Shown: positions 18,219 to 28,039, counted from the stretch's first letter. The stretch: DNA of 64,000 bases from JAAOIF01 sp965206195 (GCA_965206195.1 CBDBIZ010000011.1:1116001-1180000); one strand, 5' to 3'. Program-made: numbers and translations. The notes: generated from the letters alone by a model not told the origin.

Positions 18219-19691
18219 ATGAAAATTTCTAATCAACCAGTATTATTGCCTTTTGAGGTTGCCAAAAAATTCAATATTTTACTAAGTGGCACTCAGGAAC
18301 CTTATCAATTAGAATACTGTGCATTACCCAGCACCTCGATTTTGTCTGAAGTTCAAAGAAAATACGGCAGGCTAAAGGTTAAAAAAATTGAAAATAATGT
18401 TTTGCAAAAAAACATTCAACGCAGTTATGAAAGTGCTTCATCAGGAAGTCTTACAGAATTTCAAAATAATGCTGAGCAAGAAGATGTATTGGTCAATATT
18501 GCCAGCAATTTGTACGAACCTTTGGAATTACTCAATAGCGACGATGAGGCACCTATTATTCGCTTGCTCAATGCATTATTTGCCCAAGCAATTCTAAGTC
18601 AAGCCTCAGATATTCATATTGAGCCTTATAAAGAGCGTATGCGTATTCGTTTTCGAGAGCATGGTATGCTCAAGCAAATCATGGAATTGGATATCAAAAT
18701 AGCGCCTTTAGTAATATCACGTATTAAAGTCATGGCGCGTCTTGATATTGCCGAGCGTCGTATCCCTCAAGATGGGCGTATTTCTATTCAACTCGGGTCA
18801 CGAGATGTGGATATGCGAGTTTCTACTATTCCGTCAGGTTATAGTGAAAAAGCAGTTATGCGTATTTTAGATAAGCAAGTAGGGCGTTTAGAGTTAGCGC
18901 AATTGGGCATGGGGCAGGTACACCACCAGCAAATAACCAAACTTATTCATAAGCCGCACGGTATTATTTTGGTAACGGGTCCAACAGGTTCTGGCAAAAC
19001 CACCACATTGTATGCAGCACTCAGCATACTCAACCAAACCAAGCGCAATATCATGACAGTTGAAGACCCGATTGAATACCATATTGATGGTATTAACCAA
19101 ACCCAAATTAATAGCAAAATTAACATGACTTTTGCCAAAGGTTTACGCGCTATTTTACGACAAGACCCAGATGTGGTGATGGTAGGTGAAATTCGTGATA
19201 ATGAAACGGCTAAAATCGCTATTCAAGCCAGTCTTACTGGGCATTTAGTATTATCGACTTTACACACCAATAGCACCATTAATACCGTTACACGTTTAAT
19301 TGATATGGATATTGAGCCGTTTTTATTAGCCTCAACATTGGACGCAGTTTTAGCGCAACGCTTGATTCGCAAACTGTGCGAGTGCAAAACCAAGACGCTG
19401 ATTAACACTGATGAACAGATGCAATTACTCGGTGTGGACGCACCTATTGAAATCTACCAGCCACAAGGTTGCGAAAAATGCGGCTATCAAGGCTATAGCG
19501 GTAGAATCGGTTTGTATGAATTATTGGTTATCGATGAGCCATTACGTAGTGCAATTACCCGTAGTGCTGATGAGCAGGAAATTCAACAAATTGCCAGTAA
19601 AAACTTAGAGACCTTAAAAACACAAGCGATTAAATTAGTACTTGATGGCGATACTGGGCTTGATGAGGCTTTTAGAGTGGTGTTGGTTTAA
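18219..19691 (+). CDS. gspE: Type II secretion ATPase E
   Basis: GspE is the cytoplasmic hexameric ATPase that powers pseudopilus assembly. In 490 residues it shows Walker A GPTGSGKTTTLYA (about 252-264), the Asp box in the MTVEDPIEY segment, Walker B RQDPDVVMVGEIRD, a His-box ATLTGHLVLSTLHTN-like segment (here SLTGHLVLSTLHTN), and the tetracysteine zinc motif CECKT...CEKCGYQGYSGR (about 385-430). Length and motif order match GspE rather than PilB. It lies between gspD and gspF. Confidence 0.96.
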   Translation: MKISNQPVLLPFEVAKKFNILLSGTQEPYQLEYCALPSTSILSEVQRKYGRLKVKKIENNVLQKNIQRSYESASSGSLTEFQNNAEQEDVLVNIASNLYEPLELLNSDDEAPIIRLLNALFAQAILSQASDIHIEPYKERMRIRFREHGMLKQIMELDIKIAPLVISRIKVMARLDIAERRIPQDGRISIQLGSRDVDMRVSTIPSGYSEKAVMRILDKQVGRLELAQLGMGQVHHQQITKLIHKPHGIILVTGPTGSGKTTTLYAALSILNQTKRNIMTVEDPIEYHIDGINQTQINSKINMTFAKGLRAILRQDPDVVMVGEIRDNETAKIAIQASLTGHLVLSTLHTNSTINTVTRLIDMDIEPFLLASTLDAVLAQRLIRKLCECKTKTLINTDEQMQLLGVDAPIEIYQPQGCEKCGYQGYSGRIGLYELLVIDEPLRSAITRSADEQEIQQIASKNLETLKTQAIKLVLDGDTGLDEAFRVVLV

Positions 19692-19704
19692 GTAAGTCCT
19701 GATA

Positions 19705-20907
19705 ATGGCAATTTTTAAATTCAGTGCAATTGATGAAGCAGGTAAAACGCAAAAAGGCCGACTTAATGCCGAAAGTGCTAAAGAGGCAAAAAAACAACTA
19801 AAGGCTAGAAAATGGTATATTGTTACTATTGAAAAAACCAAAAATAAAGCCAACAAACAAGCATTCAAAAAACAACTCTCCATTGTAGAGGTGGCGATTT
19901 TTTTTCGTCAACTAGGCTCATTGATTGAAGCCGCTATCCCGATTGATGAAGCCTTATCTACGATTAAGCAAAATGCCAACAACAACAAACTTAAAAACAT
20001 GATTGGAGAGATTTTGAATGAAGTCACCCAAGGTCAAACATTAGCATACGGTTTAAAGTCTTGTTCACATTATTTCCTAGATTATCATTTAGAGACTATT
20101 AGTGCTGGTGAAACTGGCTCAAACTTGGCATTGGTTTTGGATAAACTGGCTAGCGATATTGAAAAACAACATCAATTTAGTGGCAAGATTAAAAAAGCCT
20201 TAATTTACCCAATAACCGTGGTTATTATATCCTTACTTATTGTTGGGTTTTTGCTGGTGTCGGTGGTGCCTGAAATCGCCACAGTATTTAGCAATAATGA
20301 CCAGCAATTGCCACCGTTAACCATTACGGTAATTAGTGCAAGTGATTTTTTATCTGAATATTTTAAATTGATTGGTATTGCTGTGCTTGGCACTATTTTC
20401 GGGATTAAAATTCTACTTAAACGACCTAAGGTTAAATATATTTTTGATAGTATGCTTGGCACACTGCCGATTGTTGGTAAGCTCGTTTTTAACGCTAATG
20501 CAGTGCGTTTTTCGCGCACCTTGTCCTTGTTATACGCGAGCGGAACACCTATTGAGCAAGCACTTAAACATAGTGCGTTGGTGGTGAATTTTCTGCCAAT
20601 GAAATCTGCCCTTGAGCGTGCAACAAAACGCGTCAATGAAGGCTCAAACCTCTACACATCACTCAGTAAGTACAATGCTTTGCCACAGATGTTTTTATAC
20701 ATGTTGGCAAGTGGTGAAAATACCGCACGTTTGAGTGAAATGTTGGATAAAGCTTGTGAAAATCAAGAATACGAGATTGAATATCAAGTTGGTAAAATGA
20801 TTAATATTTTTGAGCCGATGATGACTGTGATTACTGGTGGTATGGTGTTGACCATTGTTTTGGCAATTTTGTTGCCTATTTTTGAAATCAATACCATAGT
20901 CTTGTAG
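19705..20907 (+). CDS. gspF: Type II secretion inner-membrane platform protein F
   Basis: GspF is the polytopic core of the inner-membrane platform. The 400-residue protein begins with the MAIFKFSAIDEAGKTQKG segment typical of GspF, has two repeated T2SSF domains (about 65-190 and 270-390) and three hydrophobic helices (near 170, 215 and 375). It starts 13 bases after gspE and is the last gene of the secretion run. A gap of 133 bases separates it from recA. Confidence 0.95.
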   Translation: MAIFKFSAIDEAGKTQKGRLNAESAKEAKKQLKARKWYIVTIEKTKNKANKQAFKKQLSIVEVAIFFRQLGSLIEAAIPIDEALSTIKQNANNNKLKNMIGEILNEVTQGQTLAYGLKSCSHYFLDYHLETISAGETGSNLALVLDKLASDIEKQHQFSGKIKKALIYPITVVIISLLIVGFLLVSVVPEIATVFSNNDQQLPPLTITVISASDFLSEYFKLIGIAVLGTIFGIKILLKRPKVKYIFDSMLGTLPIVGKLVFNANAVRFSRTLSLLYASGTPIEQALKHSALVVNFLPMKSALERATKRVNEGSNLYTSLSKYNALPQMFLYMLASGENTARLSEMLDKACENQEYEIEYQVGKMINIFEPMMTVITGGMVLTIVLAILLPIFEINTIVL

Positions 20908-21004
20908 TTCAAAGTCTTGACATAATTATGAATAATTAGCAAAGGTTTCAATTCAAAGTTTTTAGTGTATTTTCTTAGCAGAAAAATGCAAGTGCTATCT
21001 AAGA

Positions 21005-21010
21005 TATAAT
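21005..21010 (+). promoter_or_regulatory. Candidate -10 box for recA
   Basis: A perfect TATAAT lies 31 bases before the recA start, followed by a GGAG ribosome site at 21031. No good -35 hexamer is seen at the usual spacing, and I found no classical CTGT-N8-ACAG LexA operator in the gap from 20908 to 21040. SOS control is therefore not evident here. Confidence 0.4.
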
Positions 21011-21040
21011 GACCGATTTAATTAATTACTGGAGAAGAAT

Positions 21041-22069
21041 GTGGATGACAATAAAAAACAAGCCCTAAAAGTAGCCTTGGCACAGATTGATAAACAATTT
21101 GGTAAAGGCTCAGTGATGTTTTTGGGTGATAATGAAGAGCAAGGTGATATTGAAGCGGTTTCTACTGGTAGTTTAAGCTTGGATATTGCCTTGGGTATTG
21201 GTGGTTTGCCGCGTGGACGTGTTATTGAAATTTATGGTCCAGAGTCTTCGGGTAAAACCACACTGACTTTACACGTAATCGCAGAAATGCAAAAACTTGG
21301 CGGCACTGCGGCTTTTATTGACGCCGAACACGCGCTAGACTCACACTATGCTAGACGTTTAGGGGTTGATACTGATGAATTGTTAATCTCTCAGCCAGAT
21401 ACTGGTGAGCAAGCTTTGGAAATTACTGATATGTTAGTACGTTCAGGCGGAGTTGATATTGTGGTGATTGATTCAGTTGCTGCACTCACGCCAAAGTCTG
21501 AAATTGAGGGTGAAATGGGTGCGTCACACATGGGTTTGCAAGCGCGCCTGATGTCACAAGCCTTGAGAAAACTTACATCGAACATTAAAAAAACCAACAC
21601 TATGGTGGTTTTCATTAATCAACTGCGGATGAAAATTGGGGTGATGTTTGGCAACCCTGAAACTACTACAGGTGGCAATGCGCTCAAATTTTATGCCTCA
21701 GTGCGTTTAGATATTCGCCGTATTGGCTCGATTAAAAAAGGTGATGAGATTTTGGGCAATGAAACCCGTGTTAAGGTGTTAAAAAACAAAGTTGCACCAC
21801 CGTTTAAACAAGCCGAGTTTCAGATTTTATACAATGAAGGCATTTCACGTGAGAGTGAGATTATTGATTTAGGCGCCAAACTTGGTTTTATCGAAAAGGC
21901 AGGTGCTTGGTATAGTGTAGGCACTGAGCGCATTGGGCAAGGCAAGGACAATGCACGAGATTATCTTAAAGATAATCCGACCATGAGCCAAGATTTGGAA
22001 GGTAGAATTAAAGAAAAATTGCTCAGTCAAGATGAGGATGATTTAAACCAGGATACAAATTCTGAGTAA
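21041..22069 (+). CDS. recA: Recombinase RecA
   Basis: RecA forms nucleoprotein filaments for strand exchange and repair. The 342-residue product carries Walker A GPESSGKTTLT (about 66-76), the VVIDSVAALTP Walker B segment, loop regions MGLQARLMSQALRKLT and INQLRMKIGVMFGNPET, and an acidic C-terminus. The start is GTG at 21041, preceded by GGAG with seven-base spacing. The overlapping ATG at 21039 is in another frame. recX follows directly. Confidence 0.98.
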   Translation: MDDNKKQALKVALAQIDKQFGKGSVMFLGDNEEQGDIEAVSTGSLSLDIALGIGGLPRGRVIEIYGPESSGKTTLTLHVIAEMQKLGGTAAFIDAEHALDSHYARRLGVDTDELLISQPDTGEQALEITDMLVRSGGVDIVVIDSVAALTPKSEIEGEMGASHMGLQARLMSQALRKLTSNIKKTNTMVVFINQLRMKIGVMFGNPETTTGGNALKFYASVRLDIRRIGSIKKGDEILGNETRVKVLKNKVAPPFKQAEFQILYNEGISRESEIIDLGAKLGFIEKAGAWYSVGTERIGQGKDNARDYLKDNPTMSQDLEGRIKEKLLSQDEDDLNQDTNSE

Positions 22070-22088
22070 TTCTGCTTATAATAGTGCA

Positions 22089-22475
22089 TTGACCCTGCTT
22101 GCTCGGCGCGAGCATTCTTGTGTTGAGCTCTTGCAAAAACTCTCCAAGCATTATTCAGATGATGAGATAGCACTAGCATTAGAGAAACTCAAAGCGCAAA
22201 ATTACCAATCTGATATGCGCTTTGCTACTGAGTTTGTGCAAATGCGCTTTAATCAAGGTAAGGGCAATCGTCTTATCAGCCAGCAACTCAAGCAAAAAGG
22301 CATTAAAGAGTTTGATTTTTCAGCGTTTGATTTTTTTGTTTTGGCAAAACAAGTTCGTATGCAAAAATATGGCAAGTCAGCCCCTAAAAATTATCAACAA
22401 AAAGCCAAACAACAGCGTTTTTTACAATCACGTGGATTTGGGTTTGATGAAATAAAATTTTCTTTTAAGGCATAA
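22089..22475 (+). CDS. recX: RecA regulator RecX
   Basis: RecX binds and modulates RecA filaments. The visible protein starts TLLARREHSCVELLQKL and has the three-helix repeats of the family (QMRFNQGKGNRLISQQLKQK). No ATG or GTG exists in frame before this motif. TTG 22089 gives a product that begins only a few residues ahead of the conserved ARREHS. The same frame is open back to 22047, overlapping recA, with only rare start codons (CTG, ATT, ATA). A longer product starting at a non-standard codon is possible because family members usually have 8-15 residues before LLARREHS. Confidence 0.88.
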   Translation: MTLLARREHSCVELLQKLSKHYSDDEIALALEKLKAQNYQSDMRFATEFVQMRFNQGKGNRLISQQLKQKGIKEFDFSAFDFFVLAKQVRMQKYGKSAPKNYQQKAKQQRFLQSRGFGFDEIKFSFKA

Positions 22476-22487
22476 AACACCTACATT

Positions 22488-24272
22488 ATGATTGAGCAAA
22501 CCAAGGCGTATGATTTTAAAAGCCGAGATATTAAAGTTTTAAAAAAGTTATTGCCATATTTATTAAAGATGCGTGTCCGTGTTATTTTAGCAACGTTATT
22601 TTTAATTGCTGCTAAGCTGGCTAATGTGGCTGTGCCTGTGGTGTTAAAAAACATTGTAGATAGTTTAGATCAAAGTAATATTTTGCTGATTTTGCCTTTG
22701 GGTTTGTTATTCGCCTATGGCACTTTAAGGCTTGCAAGTTCATTATTTAATGAGCTTCGAGATGCGATTTTTGCACGTGTGCGTTATCATGCGATGCACT
22801 TAATTGCATTGGGTGTGTTTAAGCATTTGCACACACTAGATTTATCTTTTCATTTGGATAGGCGCATTGGTGGCATTACTCGCGATATTGACCGCGGCAC
22901 ACAAAGCGTCTCGACTTTATTGTCGATTTTTGTGTTTAATATTTTGCCCTCATTTTTTGAAATCTGCTTAGTGATTGGGGTTTTATGGGCGAGTTATGAT
23001 GTTTTTTTTGCTGGTATTTCGCTATTAACTGTTACACTTTATATCGGTTTGACGTTAGCAATTACCTCTTGGCGGATGAAATATCGCTATCAGATGAATG
23101 ATATGCAGTCTGAGGCTAATACCAATGCAGTGGATAGTTTGATTAACTATGAAACAGTTAAATATTTTAATCAACAGGATTTTGAAGTTAATCGTTACGG
23201 CGATACCATGACTCGTTGGGAAAATGTTGCCACCAAGAGTTTTACTTCAATGACAGCACTTAATTTTGCTCAAGGCTCAGTGATTGCGGTTGGGGTAACA
23301 ATTATTATCATTTTAGCTGCTCAAGGCGTGGTTGAGCAATCTTTGAGTTTGGGTGATATGATTATGATTCAAGCCTTATTGTTGCAACTGTTTATACCGC
23401 TGGGTAGTTTGGGCATTATCTATCGACAAATCAAGCATAATTTTATTGATATGAACAATATGTTTGATTTGCTTGAAAGGTCACCCGAAGTAAGTAGTGC
23501 TAAAGACGCACCTCAACTCAAAATTAATCAAGGACAAGTTGTATTTAATCAAGTGTCTTTTGCTTACAAAGGTAAAAATAAAATACTTAAAGATATTAGT
23601 TTTAGTGTTGCACCAGGGCAAAAAGTGGCGATTGTTGGTCAATCTGGCGCTGGAAAATCAACCCTAGCGAAATTGTTGTTTCGATTTTATGATGTTAGTA
23701 GTGGTGAAATACTCATTGATGGACAAAATATTAAAACTCATCAACAAGATTCGGTGCAGTCAGCAATTGGCGTTGTGCCACAAGACACCGTGCTATTTAA
23801 TGAAAGTATTTATTACAATATTGCTTATGGAAAGCAGGGTGTTAGCGAGACAGAAGTTAAGCGAGCTGCTAAATTGAGTTTTATTGATGATTTTATTGAC
23901 AGGTTGCCTCAAAAATACGACACATTGGTTGGTGAGCGCGGTTTGAAACTCTCGGGTGGCGAAAAACAGCGCTTGGCGATTGCACGTGTGCTATTAAAGA
24001 ATCCACCGATTCTAATTTTTGATGAAGCCACTTCAGCACTGGATTCGTATTCTGAAAAACAAGTACAACAAGCTTTAAATAATTTATCAGATAAGCACAC
24101 CACTTTGGTTATTGCGCATCGATTATCAACCATTATTGATGCTGATAAAATTATCGTGCTTGATGATGGAATGATTATAGAAAGTGGCACTCATCAACAA
24201 TTATTAGCCAAAAATGGCAAATATGCCAATCTATGGCAACTACAAATCAACGAAAAAGATGATGAAATTTGA
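22488..24272 (+). CDS. Atm1/HMT1-type ABC exporter
   Basis: This is a half-transporter with six membrane helices (about 25-330) fused to an ATPase domain, 594 residues. Walker A GQSGAGKSTLAKLL lies near 384, signature LSGGEKQRLAIARVLL near 488 and Walker B ILIFDEATSALD after it. The membrane-domain motifs (ALNFAQGSVIAVGV, FIPLGSLGIIYRQIKHNFIDM) resemble mitochondrial Atm1 and bacterial heavy-metal/glutathione-conjugate exporters. The substrate is probably a glutathione- or metal-linked compound, but that is inference. It overlaps the tgt start. Confidence 0.85.
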   Translation: MIEQTKAYDFKSRDIKVLKKLLPYLLKMRVRVILATLFLIAAKLANVAVPVVLKNIVDSLDQSNILLILPLGLLFAYGTLRLASSLFNELRDAIFARVRYHAMHLIALGVFKHLHTLDLSFHLDRRIGGITRDIDRGTQSVSTLLSIFVFNILPSFFEICLVIGVLWASYDVFFAGISLLTVTLYIGLTLAITSWRMKYRYQMNDMQSEANTNAVDSLINYETVKYFNQQDFEVNRYGDTMTRWENVATKSFTSMTALNFAQGSVIAVGVTIIIILAAQGVVEQSLSLGDMIMIQALLLQLFIPLGSLGIIYRQIKHNFIDMNNMFDLLERSPEVSSAKDAPQLKINQGQVVFNQVSFAYKGKNKILKDISFSVAPGQKVAIVGQSGAGKSTLAKLLFRFYDVSSGEILIDGQNIKTHQQDSVQSAIGVVPQDTVLFNESIYYNIAYGKQGVSETEVKRAAKLSFIDDFIDRLPQKYDTLVGERGLKLSGGEKQRLAIARVLLKNPPILIFDEATSALDSYSEKQVQQALNNLSDKHTTLVIAHRLSTIIDADKIIVLDDGMIIESGTHQQLLAKNGKYANLWQLQINEKDDEI

Positions 24273-25374
24273 ATTAAAAAATACCAACCAAAAGGCTAGA
24301 TGTGGCACTATGAAGTTTGAGCGAGGCGTGGTTGAGACACCTGCTTTTATGCCAGTTGGCACGTATGGAACAGTCAAGGCAATGACGCCTGAAGAGGTTA
24401 GTGGACTAGGCGCACAGATGGTTTTAGGCAATACTTTTCATTTGGCAATTACTCCCGGTACAGAGGTGATTGAAGCACACGGAGATTTGCATGATTTCAT
24501 GCATTGGCAAGGCCCGATTTTGACTGATTCTGGTGGGTTTCAAGTATTTAGCTTGGGTGATATGCGAAAAATCAGCGAACAAGGAGTGCATTTTCGTTCG
24601 CCCAAAGATGGCACTAAAATTTTTATGGGACCTGAGGAATCAATACAAATTCAACAAAAATTAGGCTCAGATATTGTGATGATTTTTGATGAATGCACCC
24701 CTTATTCAATTAATAAAGTAGCGGCAGACCACTCTATGCAACTTTCATTGCGTTGGGCTAGGCGCTCTAAGGATGAGCATCAACGCTTGGGAAATAACAA
24801 TGCTTTATTTGGTATTGTGCAGGGCGGTATATACCAAGATTTGCGAGCTGAATCTGCTAAAAAGCTGGTTGACATAGGCTTTGATGGCTTTGCGATTGGC
24901 GGGCTTAGTGTGGGCGAGCCTAAGTTTGAGATGATTAAAGTGTTGGATTATTTGTCCGAACAATTGCCCAGTGATAAGCCGCGGTATTTAATGGGGGTTG
25001 GAACGCCGAGTGATTTAGTGCAGGCAGTTGAGCGTGGTATTGATATGTTTGATTGTGTTATGCCTACTCGTAATGCACGTAATGGTTATTTATTTACTTC
25101 AGTCGGCATTGTTAAAATCCGTAATGCACAATATAAACTTGATATACGTCCTTTAGACGAAAATTGCCATTGCTACACTTGCAAAAATTACACAAAGTCT
25201 TATTTGCATCATCTACAGCGTCAAAATGAAATTTTAGGTGCGAGATTAAATACCATTCATAATCTATATTATTATCAAGATTTGATGGCACAAATGCGCA
25301 CCGCAATTGAGCAGAATAATTTGGCTGTTTTTAAGCAAAATTTCTATTCACTACAAGACTCTGGGAATGGATAG
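24262..25374 (+). CDS. tgt: tRNA-guanine transglycosylase
   Basis: Tgt exchanges guanine-34 for the queuosine precursor preQ1 in GU(N) tRNAs. The start is set at ATG 24262 (MKFELKNTNQ), which matches family N-termini, although the frame is open from 24214. Motifs: DSGGFQVFSL with the general acid/base Asp, GGLSVGEP, FDCVMPTRNARNG near the nucleophile Asp, and zinc ligands CHCYTCKNYTKSYLHHL. The length of 370 is normal. It overlaps the preceding ABC gene and the following small gene by a few bases each. Confidence 0.96.
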   Translation: MKFELKNTNQKARCGTMKFERGVVETPAFMPVGTYGTVKAMTPEEVSGLGAQMVLGNTFHLAITPGTEVIEAHGDLHDFMHWQGPILTDSGGFQVFSLGDMRKISEQGVHFRSPKDGTKIFMGPEESIQIQQKLGSDIVMIFDECTPYSINKVAADHSMQLSLRWARRSKDEHQRLGNNNALFGIVQGGIYQDLRAESAKKLVDIGFDGFAIGGLSVGEPKFEMIKVLDYLSEQLPSDKPRYLMGVGTPSDLVQAVERGIDMFDCVMPTRNARNGYLFTSVGIVKIRNAQYKLDIRPLDENCHCYTCKNYTKSYLHHLQRQNEILGARLNTIHNLYYYQDLMAQMRTAIEQNNLAVFKQNFYSLQDSGNG

Positions 25375-25735
25375 TCGATTATTATTCTTTGTTGACGAAG
25401 GTGGTTTTGAGGACTTTACCCCAGTTTTTATTAGTCTGGGCTTTGAGGTAGATTTTGAAGATTCACAAAGAAGGGCGGTTAAGTTAGCGAAGAAAAATCA
25501 ATATCAAATTTTGGTAGCTGAGTTTAGTTATAATCCTGAATTTCGTGACCGCGTGAGTAATATTGAGTCATTATTGGCAACACTGGAAGGTCATTCTCCT
25601 GAGGCGAAAATTATTGTGTTGTACGATGCAATCAATCAAGTACAGCTCAATCAATTAAAACAACGTTATCGATTGGACATGACATTGAGTTTTCCAATTG
25701 ATAAAAAAACCCTGATAAGTTGTATTAGTGCGTAG
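25367..25735 (+). CDS. Conserved-looking small protein of unknown function
   Basis: This is a 122-residue soluble protein starting MDSRLLFFVDEGGFEDF. The ATG at 25367 overlaps the tgt stop, so it is probably translated with tgt. The pattern of hydrophobic strands alternating with helices (YQILVAEFSYNP, KIIVLYDAI, DMTLSFPIDKKTLISCI) suggests a flavodoxin- or receiver-like alpha/beta fold, but I do not see a receiver's phosphoacceptor constellation clearly. No function is assigned. Its 3' end overlaps the converging mrdA by 11 bases. Confidence 0.7.
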   Translation: MDSRLLFFVDEGGFEDFTPVFISLGFEVDFEDSQRRAVKLAKKNQYQILVAEFSYNPEFRDRVSNIESLLATLEGHSPEAKIIVLYDAINQVQLNQLKQRYRLDMTLSFPIDKKTLISCISA

Positions 25736-27563
25736 TCTGTTTGCTAAAGTACACATCTAGCACTTTTCGTGCAAGTGGCGCAGCTTTAGAACTGCCGCTA
25801 CCAGCATTTTCGACAATCACCGCAATAGCAATCTCAGGATTTTCAATCGGTGCAAAGCCTGTAAATAATGCATGGTCTCTGAGACGCTCCTCTAAGTTAG
25901 CAGCAATATATTGCTCTTCAGCGTCTAGTCCAAACACCTGGGCGGTGCCTGTTTTACCTGCAAGCGTGTATTGCAGACCTTTATTAAGGTTTCTTGCTGT
26001 GCCTTTTGGGCCATAAATAGTTTGTTTCATGCCTTCAATCACAGATTCCCAATTTTTAATATTTTTAATCGGTATTTGTACCTTAGGTGCTTGCGCACTG
26101 GGCTTAATTGCTTGGTTTAATGTGTGTACACTTTTGAGTAATTTTGGTCGAAAGACTCGTCCTTTATTGGCCAGCGCGGCAGTTGCTAAGGCTAGTTGCA
26201 GTGGACTTGAGGTGATAAACCCTTGCCCAATACCAGCAATTAAAGTCTCTCCGTGATACCAAGGTTCATCTTTGTTAATTTTTTTCCAAGCCTTTGATGG
26301 CAGTATGCCACTGCGCTCACCTGGGATATCAATGCCCGTAACTTCACCAAAGTTAAAAAATTTCAAATTGTCATGGATTTTGTCTATGCCCATTTTATTT
26401 GCCAAATTGTAGAAAAAGACATCACAAGATTGGGCGATTGAATCTTTAACATTGACCAAGCCATGCCCACTACGTTTCCAGTCATTAAATTTACGCTTAA
26501 CGTTTGGTAGTTTGTAGTAGCCAGGACAAAAAGTTTCACTGTGGTTATTAATCACTCCCCCTTCAAGTCCTGCTAAAGCTACCATGGGTTTAATGGTTGA
26601 TCCGGGTGGATATAACCCTTGAATTGCACGATTAAGTTGCGGAATATCTTTTGAAGTTTGTAGGCTTTGATAGTCTTGATGAGAAATACCATTGACAAAC
26701 CAATTAGGATTGTAAGTTGGTGTGCTCACCAATGCTAGAACTTCGCCATTTTTAACATCCAGAACAACAATTGAGCCACGTTTTCCCATTAATAAAGACT
26801 CTGCTTTTTTTTGCAGAGCAAGATCAATACTTAGGTATATATTTTTGCCGTTTTCACTGGCTTTAATGATTTTCGTATCAACCACCCGTCCTGTGACGTT
26901 TCGCTCAATTTGTTTTTTACCGCTATTGCCATGTAGTAGTGTTTCGTATTGTTTTTCAACACCAGTTTTGCCAACAAAAGAAGTGCCTAAGTAGTTCTTT
27001 TTGTCATACAGAAGTTTATCTTTTTTACTCATTCTAGCGACATAACCCACGACATGAACACTGGAATCTAGATTAGGGTAGATACGGTGAAAGTAGGACT
27101 CAACATCAACACCAACAAATTTATTACTGACTAAAAATTGAGCTATTTGGGTTTCGCTGAGCTTGTGTTTAAGTGGAATGTTGTGAAATTTTTTATAGCG
27201 TGCTGCGTTTTTATGAAAGGTTTTAATGTCCTTATCATCGATGAAGCCTAGTTGTTGAAGCGCAAGTAGAGTACTGGGGATATTTTTAGTTTTTTCAGGG
27301 GTTAGAGTTAGTCTATATGCCAGTTGATTGGTTGCTAGGATTTTTCCATTTCTATCAAATATCTTTCCACGAGTAGGGGCGATTGGCAAAATACGTAGTT
27401 GATTACCTAGAGCCTCTTTAACATAATAATGGTAATTTGTAATTTGTAAGTTGTATAACTTAAGTGTAAGTATTAAAGTTAGGATACAGATGAAAATTAG
27501 TGATAAAAATATCCGGGTTGAAAAAATATTATTTTCTACTGCAGTATTGCTGATTTTTTCCAT
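25725..27563 (-). CDS. mrdA: Penicillin-binding protein 2
   Basis: PBP2 is the peptidoglycan transpeptidase of the elongation complex. From the chosen ATG at 27563 (MEKISNTA) it has 612 residues: an N-terminal membrane helix (about 15-35), a pedestal domain with PTRGKIFDRNGKILA, and the transpeptidase domain with PPGSTIKPMVA (SxxK), SCDVFFYNLA (SxD-type) and AGKTGTAQV (KTG). The open frame extends to 27614 inside mreD, but 27563 lies just after the mreD stop and matches family N-termini. It is last in the mreB-mreC-mreD-mrdA order, a classic rod-shape cluster. Confidence 0.96.
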   Translation of the reverse strand: MEKISNTAVENNIFSTRIFLSLIFICILTLILTLKLYNLQITNYHYYVKEALGNQLRILPIAPTRGKIFDRNGKILATNQLAYRLTLTPEKTKNIPSTLLALQQLGFIDDKDIKTFHKNAARYKKFHNIPLKHKLSETQIAQFLVSNKFVGVDVESYFHRIYPNLDSSVHVVGYVARMSKKDKLLYDKKNYLGTSFVGKTGVEKQYETLLHGNSGKKQIERNVTGRVVDTKIIKASENGKNIYLSIDLALQKKAESLLMGKRGSIVVLDVKNGEVLALVSTPTYNPNWFVNGISHQDYQSLQTSKDIPQLNRAIQGLYPPGSTIKPMVALAGLEGGVINNHSETFCPGYYKLPNVKRKFNDWKRSGHGLVNVKDSIAQSCDVFFYNLANKMGIDKIHDNLKFFNFGEVTGIDIPGERSGILPSKAWKKINKDEPWYHGETLIAGIGQGFITSSPLQLALATAALANKGRVFRPKLLKSVHTLNQAIKPSAQAPKVQIPIKNIKNWESVIEGMKQTIYGPKGTARNLNKGLQYTLAGKTGTAQVFGLDAEEQYIAANLEERLRDHALFTGFAPIENPEIAIAVIVENAGSGSSKAAPLARKVLDVYFSKQTTH

Positions 27564-27571
27564 GGACTGCT

Positions 27572-28039
27572 TTAATGTTGAAATTTTGCCAATAGCAGTC
27601 GAATAATTGGCCAAAATAGTGCAGATGATAAGGGTATGAATAATAAGTAATAATTTAAATTAAAGCCTTGGATTAGGCTGTGCACTAGCAAGAAAGAGAC
27701 CCAATAAATACTTGCAGCGACAAATACATACACCTGTTGTGTGCTTAGGTTAGAGACAGAGAAAGATTGTTTAACATAGTTGATAAAGCTGGCGCTGAGT
27801 ATCAATGCTAAGGCATTTTGCCCTAAGATATCGCCCTGTGCCACATCAACTAAAACTCCCAACAACAAGGCAAAAAAGAAACATCCTTTAGGGTCGAACC
27901 AAATCAGCCAATAGGTAAAGAAAAGTAACATCCAAAAGGGTGAAACCTCTATCAATATTTGTGGCAAAGGTATAGCACCAATAATTAAAGCAAGCAAAAC
28001 TATTTTGATGAGAAAAATATAAGGACGTTGGCTAACCAT
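27572..28039 (-). CDS. mreD: Rod shape-determining protein MreD
   Basis: This 155-residue inner-membrane protein has about five hydrophobic helices, the usual size and topology of MreD. The loop FDPKGCFFFALLLGVLVDVAQGDILGQNAL matches the conserved G-x-x-x-D...G-x-x-G-x-x-A-L pattern in the family. It lies three bases after mreC and eight before the chosen mrdA start. It acts with MreC and PBP2 in the elongasome. Confidence 0.92.
   Translation of the reverse strand: MVSQRPYIFLIKIVLLALIIGAIPLPQILIEVSPFWMLLFFTYWLIWFDPKGCFFFALLLGVLVDVAQGDILGQNALALILSASFINYVKQSFSVSNLSTQQVYVFVAASIYWVSFLLVHSLIQGFNLNYYLLFIPLSSALFWPIIRLLLAKFQH

Noticed and set aside
20908..21040. LexA operator before recA
   Set aside because: No CTGT-N8-ACAG-like sequence was found in the gap.
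25367..25735. Response-regulator receiver
   Set aside because: The strand/helix rhythm is suggestive, but the conserved Asp, Thr/Ser and Lys set could not be placed.
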